From Channa striata (Eukaryota > Chordata > Actinopteri > Anabantiformes > Channidae): a stretch of 64,000 nt of DNA. This document shows, piece after piece, positions 1 through 12,150 of this stretch. The notes below the pieces were generated by a model. The model saw only the letters and a list, made by a program, of their open reading frames with translations. It ran no database searches and was not told the origin of the DNA. Positions within the stretch are counted from its first letter, which is position 1; the number at the start of each line of letters is the position of its first letter. Position numbers and translations under genes: made by a program. The stretch covers positions 32,868,963 to 32,932,962 of the forward strand of contig CM065170.1 of assembly GCA_033026295.1 (NCBI GenBank), read 5' to 3'.

Positions 1-2131
1 TCACACGAGCAGAGAATCGCCTCATCCCCCCGTTGACGAAGGTCCAAGAGTGCAATGTGGTGCTCTGCCTCCGCAGACGTCTCTAATTGGTGGAAAGAAA
101 ATGGAGAGCGAGCGAAGGGTTAATTTAAATGTTCAGGGTGGGAGGACAATTATCACCTGAAGTGAGGAGAGCCAGGTGTTAAAACTCTGCCAGCCACTGG
201 CTGAATTTACCTGAAAGCGCTCTAATCAGTTTTACAGCTCTGCTTTTAGTCACCTTTTCAGAGCTCGTGTTCTATGGAATGATTTAAGTAAGATTACGTG
301 TGAAGTGGGAACAGAATCCCTTAATTGAATACCTTAACGCTCCTTTAGTGTCTTCGTTCGACCTTAAGGGGGCTTTACGTATCCGCCGATCACGCGCAGA
401 AGCTTTTAAATTCACAAACTATGTATTCAATACCCGGAAGATAATTTGGTGTAATGGTGTCACCTAATACAGAACATGTAGTATTAAATATTTTTATCAA
501 TATGCAGTATTTTAAAAAGTGTTGGACCAAGCAGATTCAGAACAGTGTTATTATATAAAAATGTTCAGTATTGTCTAGAGGCAAAGATGGGATGATTTAA
601 GGAAATACGTGATCTAAAAAATATATAAACTTGGGGAGTAATTAAGACCCTAATTTACAACACGTTTTAATGCCAGGTGACGTGGAGTTGAGGATGGTGT
701 TGGGTAGCGTAGTAAATACAGGGACTCCACAGAGGGACGGGGGACTGTTGGACACACCTTAACCACATTTATTTTTACAACGGTAATGCCAAAAATCCTC
801 AAACCTTTAAGTTACAGTGGGCAACCTAAGCTAGTTTGGAGCTTGAGATTCTTCTCGGCTCTGCACAGCATCAGGTAGTCGTCATTATTCCATTACAATA
901 AATAGGGATTCTGATTAAGCCGAAATTTTGGGATAGGCCGAGGGGGGAAAGCCTTACTCCAAAACTTTTTGAAGTAAATATGTCGGCAGAGCTGTTACAT
1001 GGACGCCACAGGAAGCTTCGACAACACCTCGTCACATTAAGATAAGACACATATTTCTATTTAAGAATATGGGGGAAAGTGCATATCATAGATTTAAGGA
1101 AGTTGTTTTCAACAATCGTTTCTTACATGTAACTCAACATACAGTAGCGGCACAATAATGTTACTATGACAACAAAGGTTTGGTAATCGTGATGCTTGAC
1201 ACTCCTTTTAGGAAAATTAAGGGAAACATTAATATCAAGCCCAACAGCTCAGCACACAAAAACAACAATAATCCCCTTAAATGTCTCCATTAAGGAGCTT
1301 CTACGTTAGAACAGATTATTCAGTCAGTTTAACTTTGCATGTATAAGGAGAAATAATGGAAATAATGATAAGTAACAATTACAAAGGTGTCATGTTTCTG
1401 TTCCAATTTCTATCCCTGATAGATAAAATAAAAAATAATTAATGACCCTATAAATAAAACCATGGATTCTGAGCTGTTTACTTTAGTATAAACATGAACA
1501 TGTTTAAAATTAGAAAAAACAGAAAAATATGTGCAGGTTCTTGGGTCAACAGGTCAACCCTCCTGATTTTCCAAGCTTCATTTCGAGGAGTCTTCCGTGG
1601 ATTTAGGATTAATTTAACCCTTAATGAATGAGGCCATGATGTGCTAAACTGAATGAGTCAACATGGTGAAATACGATACGTCAGAAGTGTCCTTCAGCCT
1701 GCGGAAGGTTCTGCCCTGCCTTATTCATTCTGCATCTGAATATCCTAATTTTGTTAAGCACATTTACTCAGGCACAGTTTTAATATTCTTAACAGATTTG
1801 CAGATTTGTACCAACAAGATCAGCAGTGGTTTGAAGTGAGGTGCAGTAAACAGAGAAACGACGTTGGTTAAAGTCTTGAAAACAGGCATGAAAATGGGCA
1901 CTGAAGTTTTCTCCAGAATTCAGCCTATATGTTACAGTATTCATCGTATCGAGGAAAGTTGTGTAACTTTGCAACAATGTGGAGGGAACTGCACAAGAGT
2001 GAGTAGTGAAAGAGGTTAGAGGGACTTTACAGTGTGAAGTTAAGTGATTTTACTCGCTAGCTGCTCAGAAAAGAAGGAATACACACACAAGCTGCTCAGC
2101 TGCAGTTCAGCTCCGAATGCTAATATCTCCG

Positions 2132-2132
<1 letters not shown>
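1..2132. other. non-coding, AT-rich; no gene seen
   Basis: No credible exon on either strand. Bases 80-260 hold low-redundancy sequence with CTAATTGG and TTAATTTAAAT cores that could be a conserved regulatory element. The rest is AT-rich unique sequence without recognised repeats. Confidence 0.55.

Positions 2133-2176
<44 letters not shown>
2133..2176. repeat. (TG)22 microsatellite
   Basis: Uninterrupted TG tract, followed by a degenerate TGTG-rich tail to about 2203. Confidence 0.97.
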
Positions 2177-2177
<1 letters not shown>

Positions 2178-2290
2178 CTACATGTGCATGTGTGTGGGTG
2201 TGTAAAGCAGATGCCATTCTGCTGATCTCAGTCCACGTCCATCCGTCTACAACCCAAATCTTCCCGAGGACCCACCGGGACAATCCTTCC

Positions 2291-2344
<54 letters not shown>
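2291..2344. repeat. compound (CT)11(GT)16 microsatellite
   Basis: CT units at 2291-2312 switch directly to GT units at 2313-2344. Confidence 0.97.
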
Positions 2345-2345
<1 letters not shown>

Positions 2346-3869
2346 AGCCTCTTCCCTACACAGGTCAGCCGGCGACCGAGCAGTTTCATCCCGTTTCGCA
2401 GGTCGACCGACGCCTGATGAAGAACATCTGCCCGACAAAAATTCACAAGCTGCCACAGAAACAACATCAACAGTCGGTCTGTGTTCCTGCTGCCACAGTG
2501 TCACCGACAGTGTTGAATGTTGACGCATCTGTTGTGCTGCTGAGTTTCCCGCGTCTCAGCAAGTTTCCGTGTGACTGCTGACGATTAAAAGGACTAAAAA
2601 AAGATTCAGATTTAATGTACATTTGTACAGTATAAGTTAGCAAGAATAATTGTCATAAACACTCCTCAAAGTATAAGAACTATAAGGTATTATTTCAACA
2701 GTGTGTGAAAATCAAATACATTTAAAATAAGAAATTGTCCCATTAAAAATAAGATGCAAATAAAAACTAAAGTATGATCTATCGAAGATGAAAGTGAGAA
2801 GATATGATAAACACAAAAATAAAACATGATAAAAAAATTAATACATATAAACATATAATAATTAAGTAGACCAGATAGTATATTTGAATATCAATTTAAT
2901 TATTAAAGGCATATTATATTTACAAGATGAAATAAATTTTATGTAGAGATGTATATGTAAATCATATTTTTTTAAATGATAGAAATAAAGAAAAAAATAT
3001 AGACTCTGAAAAACTAAATAGATAAAGACCAGCAACTTTTTAACCAAGATTTTTCAAAGGTCATGGTAATTTGAACTGAAGTGTTTAATTCTACTTAAAA
3101 AAATACATTATCCCAACTTTTCCAAGGAAAGTGCCGCAGCTTTAGTAACAGATGAGCCCTTTAACCCCGATCCGCTGGATCCGATAAACCCACTAATCAT
3201 CTGCTTTTCCAAAAACACCATGTTGTCTTGGAAATGAGCTTCAAACGCGTGTTTGCAGCAGCGCAACAAAGATAAGTTTGGAGAGGTTTGGAGGCTGCGC
3301 GGACGGTGTCGAAAGTGCAGCTCGTTACAACTCCAACCGCGAGTGCTCTCGTTTGCAGAAACAAGTGTGCACGAGGTTTAAAGGTTGCATAGATTGAGCT
3401 GAAATGCACTGAAGCCATTTGACTCCCATGGAAAAGCGGAGTCAGGATCGTGCGAGGCTTTAATGGTCAAACATATGCATGTTTTCTGCTCGAGTCCTCC
3501 TGCTTTGATAGAGCTCAAATAAATTCGGTGTCATCTATCAAGCACAGGGAGGAAAAGAGGGAGACTGTGGGGGGTGAGGAAGGGAGGCTGGAGAACAGAA
3601 GTTAGGTTTCGCCACGGTACCGAGCAGTTATTTTATTGACGTGAGAAGACACAGGAAACGAGCTGCTTTCACTCTTGCGTGTCGAGTCCTTCTGCTGGCG
3701 CACAAATCCAAAACAATTTCAGATTTTGAGAAATACGGGGGCAGCTGGCGTTCCCACAGCCGTGCCGGAATTAGCCGTTTACGCGCTGCAACCCTATCTG
3801 CTCTGCACCTGGGCGGCGAGCATGGCAGGCCTGCACCTTTGACTTGGGCACACAGGCCACTGCTGCTGC

Positions 3870-3871
<2 letters not shown>
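2345..3871. other. non-coding; strongly AT-rich block at 2590-3060
   Basis: The block at 2590-3060 is mostly A and T with many short homopolymers, and has no credible gene. From 3100 on, composition returns to average with CpG-containing unique sequence. Confidence 0.55.

Positions 3872-3903
<32 letters not shown>
3872..3903. repeat. (TG)16 microsatellite
   Basis: Uninterrupted TG tract preceded by three TGC units. Confidence 0.97.
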
Positions 3904-3905
<2 letters not shown>

Positions 3906-4566
3906 AACGAGCAGCGTGAGTGTGGGGCATTGCACCAGGAAAAAATGACTTTCTGTGACGCCTTTGTGCATGTTTGAGATTTTCTTTGTATTACTACAGC
4001 TCCAGATTTGTTCACTGTGACTTGTAGTGTGAGATTCATAACCGTCACGTCCTTTGGAGATATGTAAAGATGAAGTAGTCAAGCAGAAGCAACGTTTTCT
4101 CAAAGAACTGTGTGTGGGGAACCTGAAAGCGTGTCATGAAAGGACTGTAGCCATGACGTACGCATCACTGGATGTACAGCAGCACGAGAAACGCTGCAGG
4201 ACTGTGCAACATAATGCTAATGTCCATCAGATATGACAAGTAAATATGACATGCAGTACAGGGACAACAAAACACAATATAAAAAAACAGGAAAAACCTT
4301 TTACTCACCAGTGTTGACAGACTGGGATGTTCCGGTTCTAACTTTTATCTGCTGACGGAGATCGCTCAGGTGCCGTCACACGATCAAAGGTCACACGGTG
4401 TTTTACTTGTTTTCTTTCTATTTTGAAAGAAAATATTTCTATTTCTAATATTTCTATTCCTACTGTTGAATATTGTTTGAGGACTTAAGAATTATAAAGT
4501 GTATCTTTGTTAAAGCGTTTGCAGGATTTTGACACAGATACAGTAGGTGCTGCTGTGCTCTCCTAG

Positions 4567-4567
<1 letters not shown>

Positions 4568-4611
<44 letters not shown>
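4568..4611. repeat. (TG)22 microsatellite
   Basis: Uninterrupted TG tract. Confidence 0.97.
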
Positions 4612-4615
<4 letters not shown>

Positions 4616-6022
4616 TGGTCGTTAATGTGTTAATGGCACCTGTTGTGCTAAAATTTTGTGCTTATTCCAAGTCCACAATGACCTTTTTTCTTCTGGTTCT
4701 CATTCCACCCACATTAATTGAATAGAGCCACAAGATACATTTGTGTATATGACCATAGTGGGAGTATATGACCTTTATTCCTGTAACTGTAAACATACGA
4801 GTTCTATATGCAGCTGTCAACAACTGAAAGTTTCACAAAAGTACAAGATGCAACAGTCAGAGCCGAGTAATTGTGTTTTACAGTAGTGAGAGTTTAAAGA
4901 TATGTGAATTCGTGGGTTCAAAATCAAATCTTGAGCCTGTTTTACAGAGGCTTGACTCCAGCCACACTGAAAGACAATAAAACCTGAAGGGATGAATGTT
5001 TTAATTAGCAGGACTTCATTAAGTTTGCTGGAGAGGTTTTAGTGTCGTAAATTCAATTTCACAGGTTTCTGTAACCTGCCAAAAACCGAACCGTGGAGTT
5101 GAACTACTCGCTAATAATCCATTCGGAGGAGTGTCAGCATCGCACCTTTGCGGAGCCTGTATCGGTGGGGCGACTGCGTGACAGCCAGGCGTGGTAAACA
5201 GCGGTGACGAGGGAACATGTTGTCGCTCGTGTTGAACATCTGACCTGGCTGGAACCTGCGGCGAGCGGCACAGCTGAACAGGAGGCCGTCTGGATGGGAG
5301 AGGAAGGGAGGAGGGAGGTGGATGGGGGGGAGGCAGGCTTGGCTGTACATGCTTGGCTACTTGCCCCGGTCCCATTGACCAGACAGCTGAACTAGCGAGG
5401 GAGGGAGGGAGAGAGAAAGCGAAAGAGAGGAGCAGGAAATGGACTGAGCGTCACTTTTTTTATACATTGCGTAGTGATAATGTGAGAGATAATCCACAGG
5501 TAGTTTTCTAAGGCGGAGCCAGAGATTTGTCCACGCAGACACATCGCCGCAGATTCAAACTTATCGTTAGAAAATAGAGGAGAAATGTGTGCAGCCCCTT
5601 CCTCGGACTTGTTCTGTGTGCTGTCTCAAACCACCCATCGTGGAGGGGTTACTGAACGGGCCTACAGGGCCAAGGGGGACCGGAGCCTCCGAAGTTACTG
5701 TTCATACTGCGTGTTTGACAAAAACAGGACCAAAGACGTACACAGAAAGTCCAGGAGTCCTCCTGCTCCGTCCATGCAGAAAACATGTGCTCAGAGAAAA
5801 GTTAACTGCAGGAACTGCCGGTCAAGAAACCTACGATTCGCCAAAAATACATATATTTCCTGTTCTCTATAAATGACATCATTCATTTCTGTCACTTGAA
5901 TCCACTTGTGTGTAGTTGTGCGTCTGTGCTCATGTGTGCTGCTTGTAGGCGTACGCAGCATGAGCACGTGTGCTTGTTGTCTCTTTATTCGTCTGCAGCT
6001 CACTGTTTCTGTGTCCCAGCAG
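4612..6022. other. non-coding; G-rich stretch at 5280-5420
   Basis: 5280-5340 holds four or more GGG runs with short spacers, and 5397-5416 three more, so G-quadruplexes are possible. At 5585-5876 two frames on the plus strand stay open for 95 codons with start codons, but the two overlapping frames and lack of family resemblance argue for chance. Confidence 0.5.
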
Positions 6023-6171
6023 GGGGGCCGTGGATGGCCCCGCCTACCAAGGCTCTGGTTCCAGCCAATCAGGTGCTAATGTGCAGGAACAGGAGAGGGC
6101 TGCGCTGACAGATGGCGGGCTGACCTGGAAAACCTGCCCCCTTTCAGGGTTCAGCAGTCGGCAGATGACAG
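6023..6171 (+). other. exon-like interval 1
   Basis: Acceptor TTTCTGTGTCCCAGCAG and donor CAG|GTATT. One frame stays open through 49 codons (GAVDGPAYQGSG... to ...FSSRQMT), with one base left over at each end. No family recognised. Confidence 0.2.
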
Positions 6172-6213
6172 GTATTATTTCATAACCCAAAGACTGAAGA
6201 GGGGTTGGTGCTG

Positions 6214-6234
6214 ACACACACACACACACACACA
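6214..6234. repeat. (AC)10 microsatellite
   Basis: Short AC tract. Confidence 0.95.
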
Positions 6235-7794
6235 ATATCACACTTTTACTTTCATTTAGTAGTAAATAAGTTGGCTTTTGTTTGCTTTTATTAGTGCTTT
6301 TTGAATATTTTACGCAGCTTTCAGATCCAAAAATCTCTTAGCCCACCCTGTGATTTACACACATTTTTTGAGTCTTTTGAAAAGCTTTAATTAATCTGAT
6401 AACTCTGTGGAGATAAACAGCTATATTCTGCCTATATGAGCACACATCTTTCTGTTTTATCACCTGCAACATGTTGTCTCAGTCATGTGCACTCTCTCAA
6501 ACACACAAACACTGACTTGCACAAATAGATTATGTGAAGGTTAATTGTTCTTTCATCATAATTTAACCAGAACCTGCGTTACACAGTTTCATGTTATTTT
6601 TTCACAAATGCTTACCCGAATTTTGTAATTAGTTTTTTTTTCTCATGCAGTCCTACATTTTATAAATCAAACTACAGGCACCAGAACCTTTAAAGGTCTT
6701 TTTTATGGCATAATGAGGATACAGATTCCCTGATATTTCAAAGAGAGCAAACACACACGTGCAGTGCGCACAGGTTACAAATTGCTTCCCGAGCCCACCG
6801 TACACATAATGTCACACTTAGCCGCCGCACACACTCGCATTTATCTGAAGCTCCAACCAGCCATGTAACTTCAACGTCAGGGCAAATCCGTCTGGCAGAA
6901 AGTGCTTTTTGATGAAGTTGTTCATAAATTTTAATACAACATGTCAGCTAACATGATGTATAGACCGGCTGCTCATTCATATTTCAGTCTGCCACTGAGC
7001 AAACAGCAGGGTCGTACCTTGCTCCACCTTAAAGTGCTGTGTGGTTAGTGCTGTCACACACTGCGGCTGTGTCCGTTTATTTTCTTACAAATCAGCCATT
7101 TTATTCTGGATGCAGCAGCATTGGAAAAGCTAGAAATGAAATAATACTTTACTGGATAAAGCTCATAAAAGCTAAGGCTTGTTGCCACGCAAAATATTTT
7201 TCTAAGGTCTAAATCATTAATTTGTGCTTTCATTTATTGTAGCAGAGCAGGCTAGAGCTTCTATCCTAGATTCTAATACAGATCATAGATTATGTCTGTG
7301 CTGTCTTGATGATCACAGCACTACATTTTCATGGCGTTAGCCCTAAATGAGACAGTTTAGCTTCCAATGGAAACGCATAGTGATTGTTAGACATAAAGAA
7401 CACAGGTTATGCGAATGAAAGCTGATACATAAATTAGATTAGATTAGAATTTTATTTAAGTTACATTCATGCTAATATGACCAACACAACTTGTGACAGA
7501 CCAGTAATGGACTTTAAGAGAATATTACCTTTGTAAATATATCTCTTAATTGTAAATTTAGCATTTTGGATAAATGTATCAGATACACTAGTGTAATAAA
7601 TTGGTTGGTTGCCCAGTTGAAAACTTGCCAGTGCTTCACTTTAAAGTTTATAGCCAGAGCGGCGTCGAGCCCCTTTAAAAATTCCTGTCGATGAAAGATC
7701 TCAAACATTGAGTGTTAAAAATGTTAAGGGTCAAAAGGAGAACCAGGAGTCACACAAAAATATTCATCCTTTGATTTTGCTCTGAACAGCTGAG
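6235..7794. other. non-coding, AT-rich; nothing recognised
   Basis: Unique AT-rich sequence apart from the short ATTAG array at 7432-7449. No exon with good splice sites was noticed. Confidence 0.5.
7432..7449. repeat. short (ATTAG)n array, possible retroposon tail
   Basis: Three ATTAG units followed by AATTTTATTT. Fish LINE-related repeats often end in a similar ATTAG array, but no upstream body is recognisable here. Confidence 0.4.
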
Positions 7795-8130
7795 TTTCAT
7801 ATCGAATTCCCCTTCCCGTGACTCCGACTGATGCTTGCCTCGCGGAGTCGAAGGTGGCCCATATCTGATTTTCCCAACCTAAGACTCTCGCCTTGTATGA
7901 AAATGAGACACATTACCGGCCCATTAATTGATCCGGGTGCTGCTTTGAAATGTGGACCGCCCTGAGAATCAGGAATTAGGACAGACTCCGGGGCCAATTA
8001 GGTGAGGCTTCGCCTCGTCTCCGCCGGCTCCTCTGACGCATCTCAATCAGTGCAAACCGTCCGCAGGTGAAATGCCAGACCGAGTCGCCGCTCGCCGCCG
8101 CGCATGCTAAAGGCGGGTCGAGCACTAATG
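7795..8130. promoter_or_regulatory. candidate conserved non-coding element
   Basis: Complex, repeat-free sequence with homeodomain-type cores (CCCATTAATTGATCC, CCAATTAGG) and many evenly spread CpG words. This texture is typical of vertebrate developmental enhancers. No alignment is available, so conservation is a guess. Confidence 0.3.
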
Positions 8131-8392
8131 CTATTCATGTCCGAATCATGCCCAGCATACAGCGCAGGGGGCAGAGGCTAATAGCTTCTCATTGTGTGTC
8201 CTTACCTTCAGCGACGCTGCACCTGCTGCTGCACGTCTTTGACTGGAAACCAGTTCCTCGCTCAGTGTGTAATGACACCATTTACCTTCGCTCTGCATCT
8301 GTGTGAGGAAGAGATGAGGGCGTGATTATAAGTCCAGAAAGGATCCTCTCGTTTCCTGTTTTAAAATACAAGCCGTATCTACAGTATGTGTG

Positions 8393-8640
8393 ATGTACAC
8401 TACCTGTCAAAGGTTCGGACTCCCTTTATTTTCATGACTATTTACATTGTGGATTCTCACTGACGGCATCAAAACTTTGGATGAAAGCATATGGAATTAT
8501 GTAGTGAAGTAAAAAGTGTGACTTAACTCAAAACATGCGCCGTCGGGCCTTGTCAGGGTTCATTTGTGGAATTTCTCGCCTTAATGGGGTTGGAAAAATA
8601 AAGGTAGTGTGTGCCGATAGAGTCATTTGACTAATGATGC
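8393..8640 (+). mobile_element. degraded Tc1-like transposon, 5' end fragment
   Basis: Starts GTACACTACCTGTCAAAGG, a decayed form of the terminal repeat ACACTACCGGTCAAAAGTTTGG of a Tc1-like family widespread in fish. It continues with CTTTATTTTCATGACTATTT, GATTCTCACTGACGGCATC, then after a gap TTGTCAGGGTTCATTTGTGG and CTTAATGGGGTTGG. In the full element these precede the transposase start. Order and spacing fit an internally deleted 5' part; no transposase frame remains. Confidence 0.8.
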
Positions 8641-10427
8641 AACTTTCACTAATAATTAAAACCTTTCTAAACCTAAACAATATCAACCAAATTTTATTTT
8701 TGACATTTTAATTTAATTACGTCTCGAATTAAGAATGTAAAAATGTTTATTTTACAAATTCACTTGAAGTTTAATCCAAATTTAGCTGAGTGGAGCTGAG
8801 TGTTGAGTGTAAACAGAATTGAGTTTGTCTCTAAAATAAATCATCTCCATAACTAACTCAAAAATTTTAAAAGTAATTCTTAAAAGTTGCTGTTTTGCTC
8901 CATCCAAATTGAAATTGTAAATATATCTTTTTATAGAAAGTTCCCTCTGGCTGTGTCCATGTTACTTCTAATTATGATTCCCTGTCTGTCATATTTCAGC
9001 CATGTAATCCCTGGGAGCTGACTGTCTGACCATGTGCTGCGTTCAGATGTGTCCTGCCACTCTAAACCCTGTTGTAATCCCGCGTTCAGCCAGCGTGAGC
9101 CTTAATTGAAATAATCCCTGCTGATGAGCAGGGCAGTGCTGCACAGACCTGCAGCCCGAGCCAGTTTTCGTGATGGGTCCAGTTTAACCCACTGTGTGAC
9201 TCTGACCTTTGTCTCGCTGCTCGCTGGGACCATCTGAACCCATCCCAGTAAGGACATCTGGTCGGATACTGGGGAGGTCGTTTGATCTGCCTGGCTGGTC
9301 CCAGAGGCCTTACAGACCCTCTCATACTTACTGTACGATGCTGAGTGCTGCAGGAGGGGCTCAGCAGAGCCCAGTTTAATGTCAGTGTGGAAAGGGGGAG
9401 CTTCCTCTCTGAGCGCTAGTAAATACGTGTTTACCCATAATAGTTGCTCTTCCCCACGTGTAAAGGTTTTAAAGAAGCCGCACACATCTCTACCCCGCCA
9501 GGCCCTGCAGAAAGGATATGGATGTCGTTTAGCATTTAACGACAGACGCGTAAATGTGCATAAATGTGAGAGCGTAGCCTTGGACAAAACAGTGTTAGCA
9601 CAGGCTGTTAGACCGTCCATTTACCAGCCACAGGAGCTACTGTAACCTGTACTGTACTGTTATCGTATTAGCACTGACTGATTTGCCGTAAATCTAATTA
9701 GCATGAAGGTCCAAAAAGTGTTTATAACTGTTTCAGGTTTCTATAACTTTGATGACTGCTAAACCCTAAACATCCTCATCTCAAGGCTCACCCGATACCA
9801 AATTCACAACGTCTGACCGTGACAGCCACCACTTCCTGCCTGGAAGGAAGAGACACTGAGGAAATGATGTTTATCCAGTGACTAATCTGCAAAAAATGCA
9901 TGAAAAGTGACACTTAGGCAACATATATGCGACTGCAAATGTACCCGTACCTAAAATATTTTAAACTGAAAAAGGCACAGGAGAGCTGTAAGGTAACAGC
10001 CAGAGAGGCATAAGCCAGACAAATATACTGAAATATGATGTTTACGATAAACAAAGCACAACACAAAACTCTCGACGTCCCGCTTTAAACTACGAAAAAC
10101 CTCCAGTGACCGTGAAAGTTTTTTAAACACAGAATCTTAAGATAATAAACTGCGAGAAAACACAAAAGGAAAACAAGTAAAACCTACTCACTGTCTGTTT
10201 TCAAGATTTGAAACATACCCACTTTGTTTAAACAGCTCTGTTTATAATGCATCACCTCTGAATTATTATCCGCTGTGTGTTCTTCGCTAATGAATGTGTT
10301 TCTCTCTCTGTATTTAGTTATTCTGTGTCTGAATGGGTCTGTCTCTGCCTCCTTTTCCTGCCACTGTATCTAAAACAGTGCATTAACATCTGCAGCCCAT
10401 TTAATGCTGCTGACACCAGGCTAATAA

Positions 10428-10429
<2 letters not shown>
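8641..10429. other. non-coding; nothing recognised
   Basis: AT-rich to 8950, then average composition. A 172-codon open frame on the minus strand (9102-9620) shows no family features or splice structure and is within chance expectation for this length of DNA. Confidence 0.5.

Positions 10430-10480
<51 letters not shown>
10430..10480. repeat. (TG)~25 microsatellite
   Basis: The longest TG tract in the window. Confidence 0.97.
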
Positions 10481-10481
<1 letters not shown>

Positions 10482-10594
10482 GCGTGTAGCTTAAGCACCA
10501 GCCAACAAGCACAGCTGAAAGGTGTCACCGAGGCTCCTACGCCTCCTCTAACAGTTACTGATTCAGGGGGCGCTTGTTTTTTTTTCCTCCTTTT

Positions 10595-10599
<5 letters not shown>

Positions 10600-10627
<28 letters not shown>
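10600..10627. repeat. (TG)14 microsatellite
   Basis: TG tract only 120 bases after the previous one, ending in CGCG. Confidence 0.95.
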
Positions 10628-10631
<4 letters not shown>

Positions 10632-10904
10632 TCCTCAAGCTGCTGACTTTAAAGGAACATTCAGCACAAATGCTTTATGTGTTCGACATCCAGTTCCCAC
10701 TCTGGGTCGGCGGCAGTAATGGACGAGGTATTACGCGTAATCCGCAGAAGGTCGACGTGGGCCAACACCTGAGGGACTAGTTCTTCATGTGTGTAGGTGA
10801 ACGAAGGAGTGATAGGGCAGATCGGTGTGTGCAGATGGAGGGGAGGGGTGGATGTTGAAAACAGAATTTAAAAAAAACATGTAACACGGTGTCCGCAGCC
10901 TTTG

Positions 10905-11175
10905 CTTCTTCCTCCGTCTTCTGTTTCACGGCATTGTTATTTGTCCATTTCAAATTATTGATCTTTTACAAATATTTTTCAAGGTATCTTAATTACTCGC
11001 AAAAGAAGCGGCGCTTGGCTGGCGGACAACACAAATAAGTTAATTTGCATTTCTGTGTTGTGAGTGTTTTGGCAGGCACTGCGCTGGTCCAGATTGTAAC
11101 CCCTATTTCTGCCTCCAAAAACCTGCCTTGGAGGAGCGTCCACGGAGGGATTAGGGATTTAGTGGGGAAGGTAAG
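10905..11175. promoter_or_regulatory. candidate conserved non-coding element (or exon at its end)
   Basis: Contains TTTCAAATTATTGATC, CTTAATTACTC, TAATTTGCAT (octamer-like) and GGATTAGGGAT (OTX/bicoid-like) in ~200 bases of unique sequence. Its right third coincides with an exon-like interval, 11076-11170. Confidence 0.3.
11076..11170 (+). other. exon-like interval 2
   Basis: Acceptor GTTTTGGCAG, consensus donor AAG|GTAAGT. Only one of three frames is open (31 codons, TALVQIVTPISA...), and it continues the frame of interval 1. Confidence 0.2.
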
Positions 11176-11344
11176 TGTGACTACAAGCTTTGGCTCGCCA
11201 TCTGCTCCCCAGCAGAGTTGAGGCCAACCTGTGCAGCCTGCAGCAAAGACCTGGGCACTGTGCTAACTCTGGCTCGAGCCAACCTGGCGCCCGCGGCCCC
11301 AATCACCAACAGTCTGCTGATTAGTTGTAAGAAGCGCTCCATAT

Positions 11345-11960
11345 GTAGCAAAGTTTTTTTTCCTCCTGTCTTTCTGTCTGTCTCCTTCCTCTCCTTCCTC
11401 TTCTCTCTCTCACCACATTAAATAAATATGGATGTATGGAATTTTTTTTTTTTTTTTTAGCAAATGGCAGATCGCCTTCGGTTGTCTGGCAGAGTGAAAA
11501 CAGGCCTGTTCTTCTTCTCTCTTTCTCCCTCTCACCTCTGACAGAATACCAAGCCAGAGAAGGAAAGGAAGATGAAGAAGAAGAAATCCTGGCTGTCCTC
11601 TCCTCTTCTTCTCCTTCCTTCCCTTGCTCTCTTTTGCCTGGCAGCGCCGGGAGACAGATGACAAGGGTTTGTGGCCGTCTGATCACCCCTGGGTGGGTAT
11701 TTTCTAATTTATTTAACGGCAGCTTATTAAAGAAAAAACAAGATGAAGAGTAGAGGGATGAGGAGGAAGGATAAAGAACACAGGCGGAAAGGCAGGTCTC
11801 TCGCCCCGGCGGCCAGGGGAGTCGGCCCAGCCAGGGAAGAACCAACGAAGAAGAAGCAGAGGATGCACCGGCTCCCCTGGTAGAGATACCCGAGAAGATC
11901 AAACAACACCAGAGGAGGAGGAATAGAATAGGAAAAAAACAAAAGAAACATAATGCTCAT
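11345..11960. repeat. polypurine/polypyrimidine block
   Basis: Long CT-rich and GA-rich stretches alternate. The GA-rich stretch near 11553-11590 is followed at 11600-11632 by a CT-rich one, which can pair as an imperfect hairpin. The bias suppresses stop codons and produces a 193-codon spurious open frame on the minus strand. Confidence 0.75.
11442..11458. repeat. poly(T)17
   Basis: Homopolymer run; starts a ~500-bp block of alternating polypurine and polypyrimidine sequence. Confidence 0.95.
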
Positions 11961-12150
11961 TATTATATTGCAGCCACTCCTGTTGCCAGGAACCTTTTTC
12001 TCACTATTAATTATTCATATTTTATTTCAGTAATCCAATACTCAGGTGAGAGCGGCTGCTCGTGATAGAACATGTAATTTCGAAGCTTAATGGCAGCAGG
12101 GCGGCCTCAGCGAGGGATTAGAAGCAGCGTATAAATCACTAATGGCTGCA
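11950..12150. promoter_or_regulatory. candidate conserved non-coding element
   Basis: ATAATGCTCATTATTATATTG, TATTAATTATTCAT, GTAATCC and AGGGATTAGAAG form a dense set of TAAT and GATTA cores in non-repetitive sequence. Confidence 0.28.

Noticed and set aside
2117..2581. 154-codon and overlapping frames over CA/TG arrays
   Set aside because: Repeats of Cys-Val or His-Thr are translation of microsatellites. The same applies at 3628-4103, 10277-10646, 16274-16734, 18160-18775 and 46931-47167.
4200..4400. Consensus minus-strand donor (GTGAGT) at 4305-4310
   Set aside because: No acceptor or open exon upstream; one isolated donor word is expected by chance.
5585..5876. Two overlapping 95-codon frames
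   Set aside because: Two frames cannot both be coding; no donor site or family features support either. A short GPTGPRG phrase looks collagen-like but does not repeat.
9102..9620. 172-codon open frame on the minus strand
   Set aside because: No family resemblance, no splice structure, and about one such frame is expected by chance in 64 kb on two strands.
11321..11902. 193-codon open frame on the minus strand
   Set aside because: Explained by polypurine/polypyrimidine bias that removes stop codons; product is low complexity.
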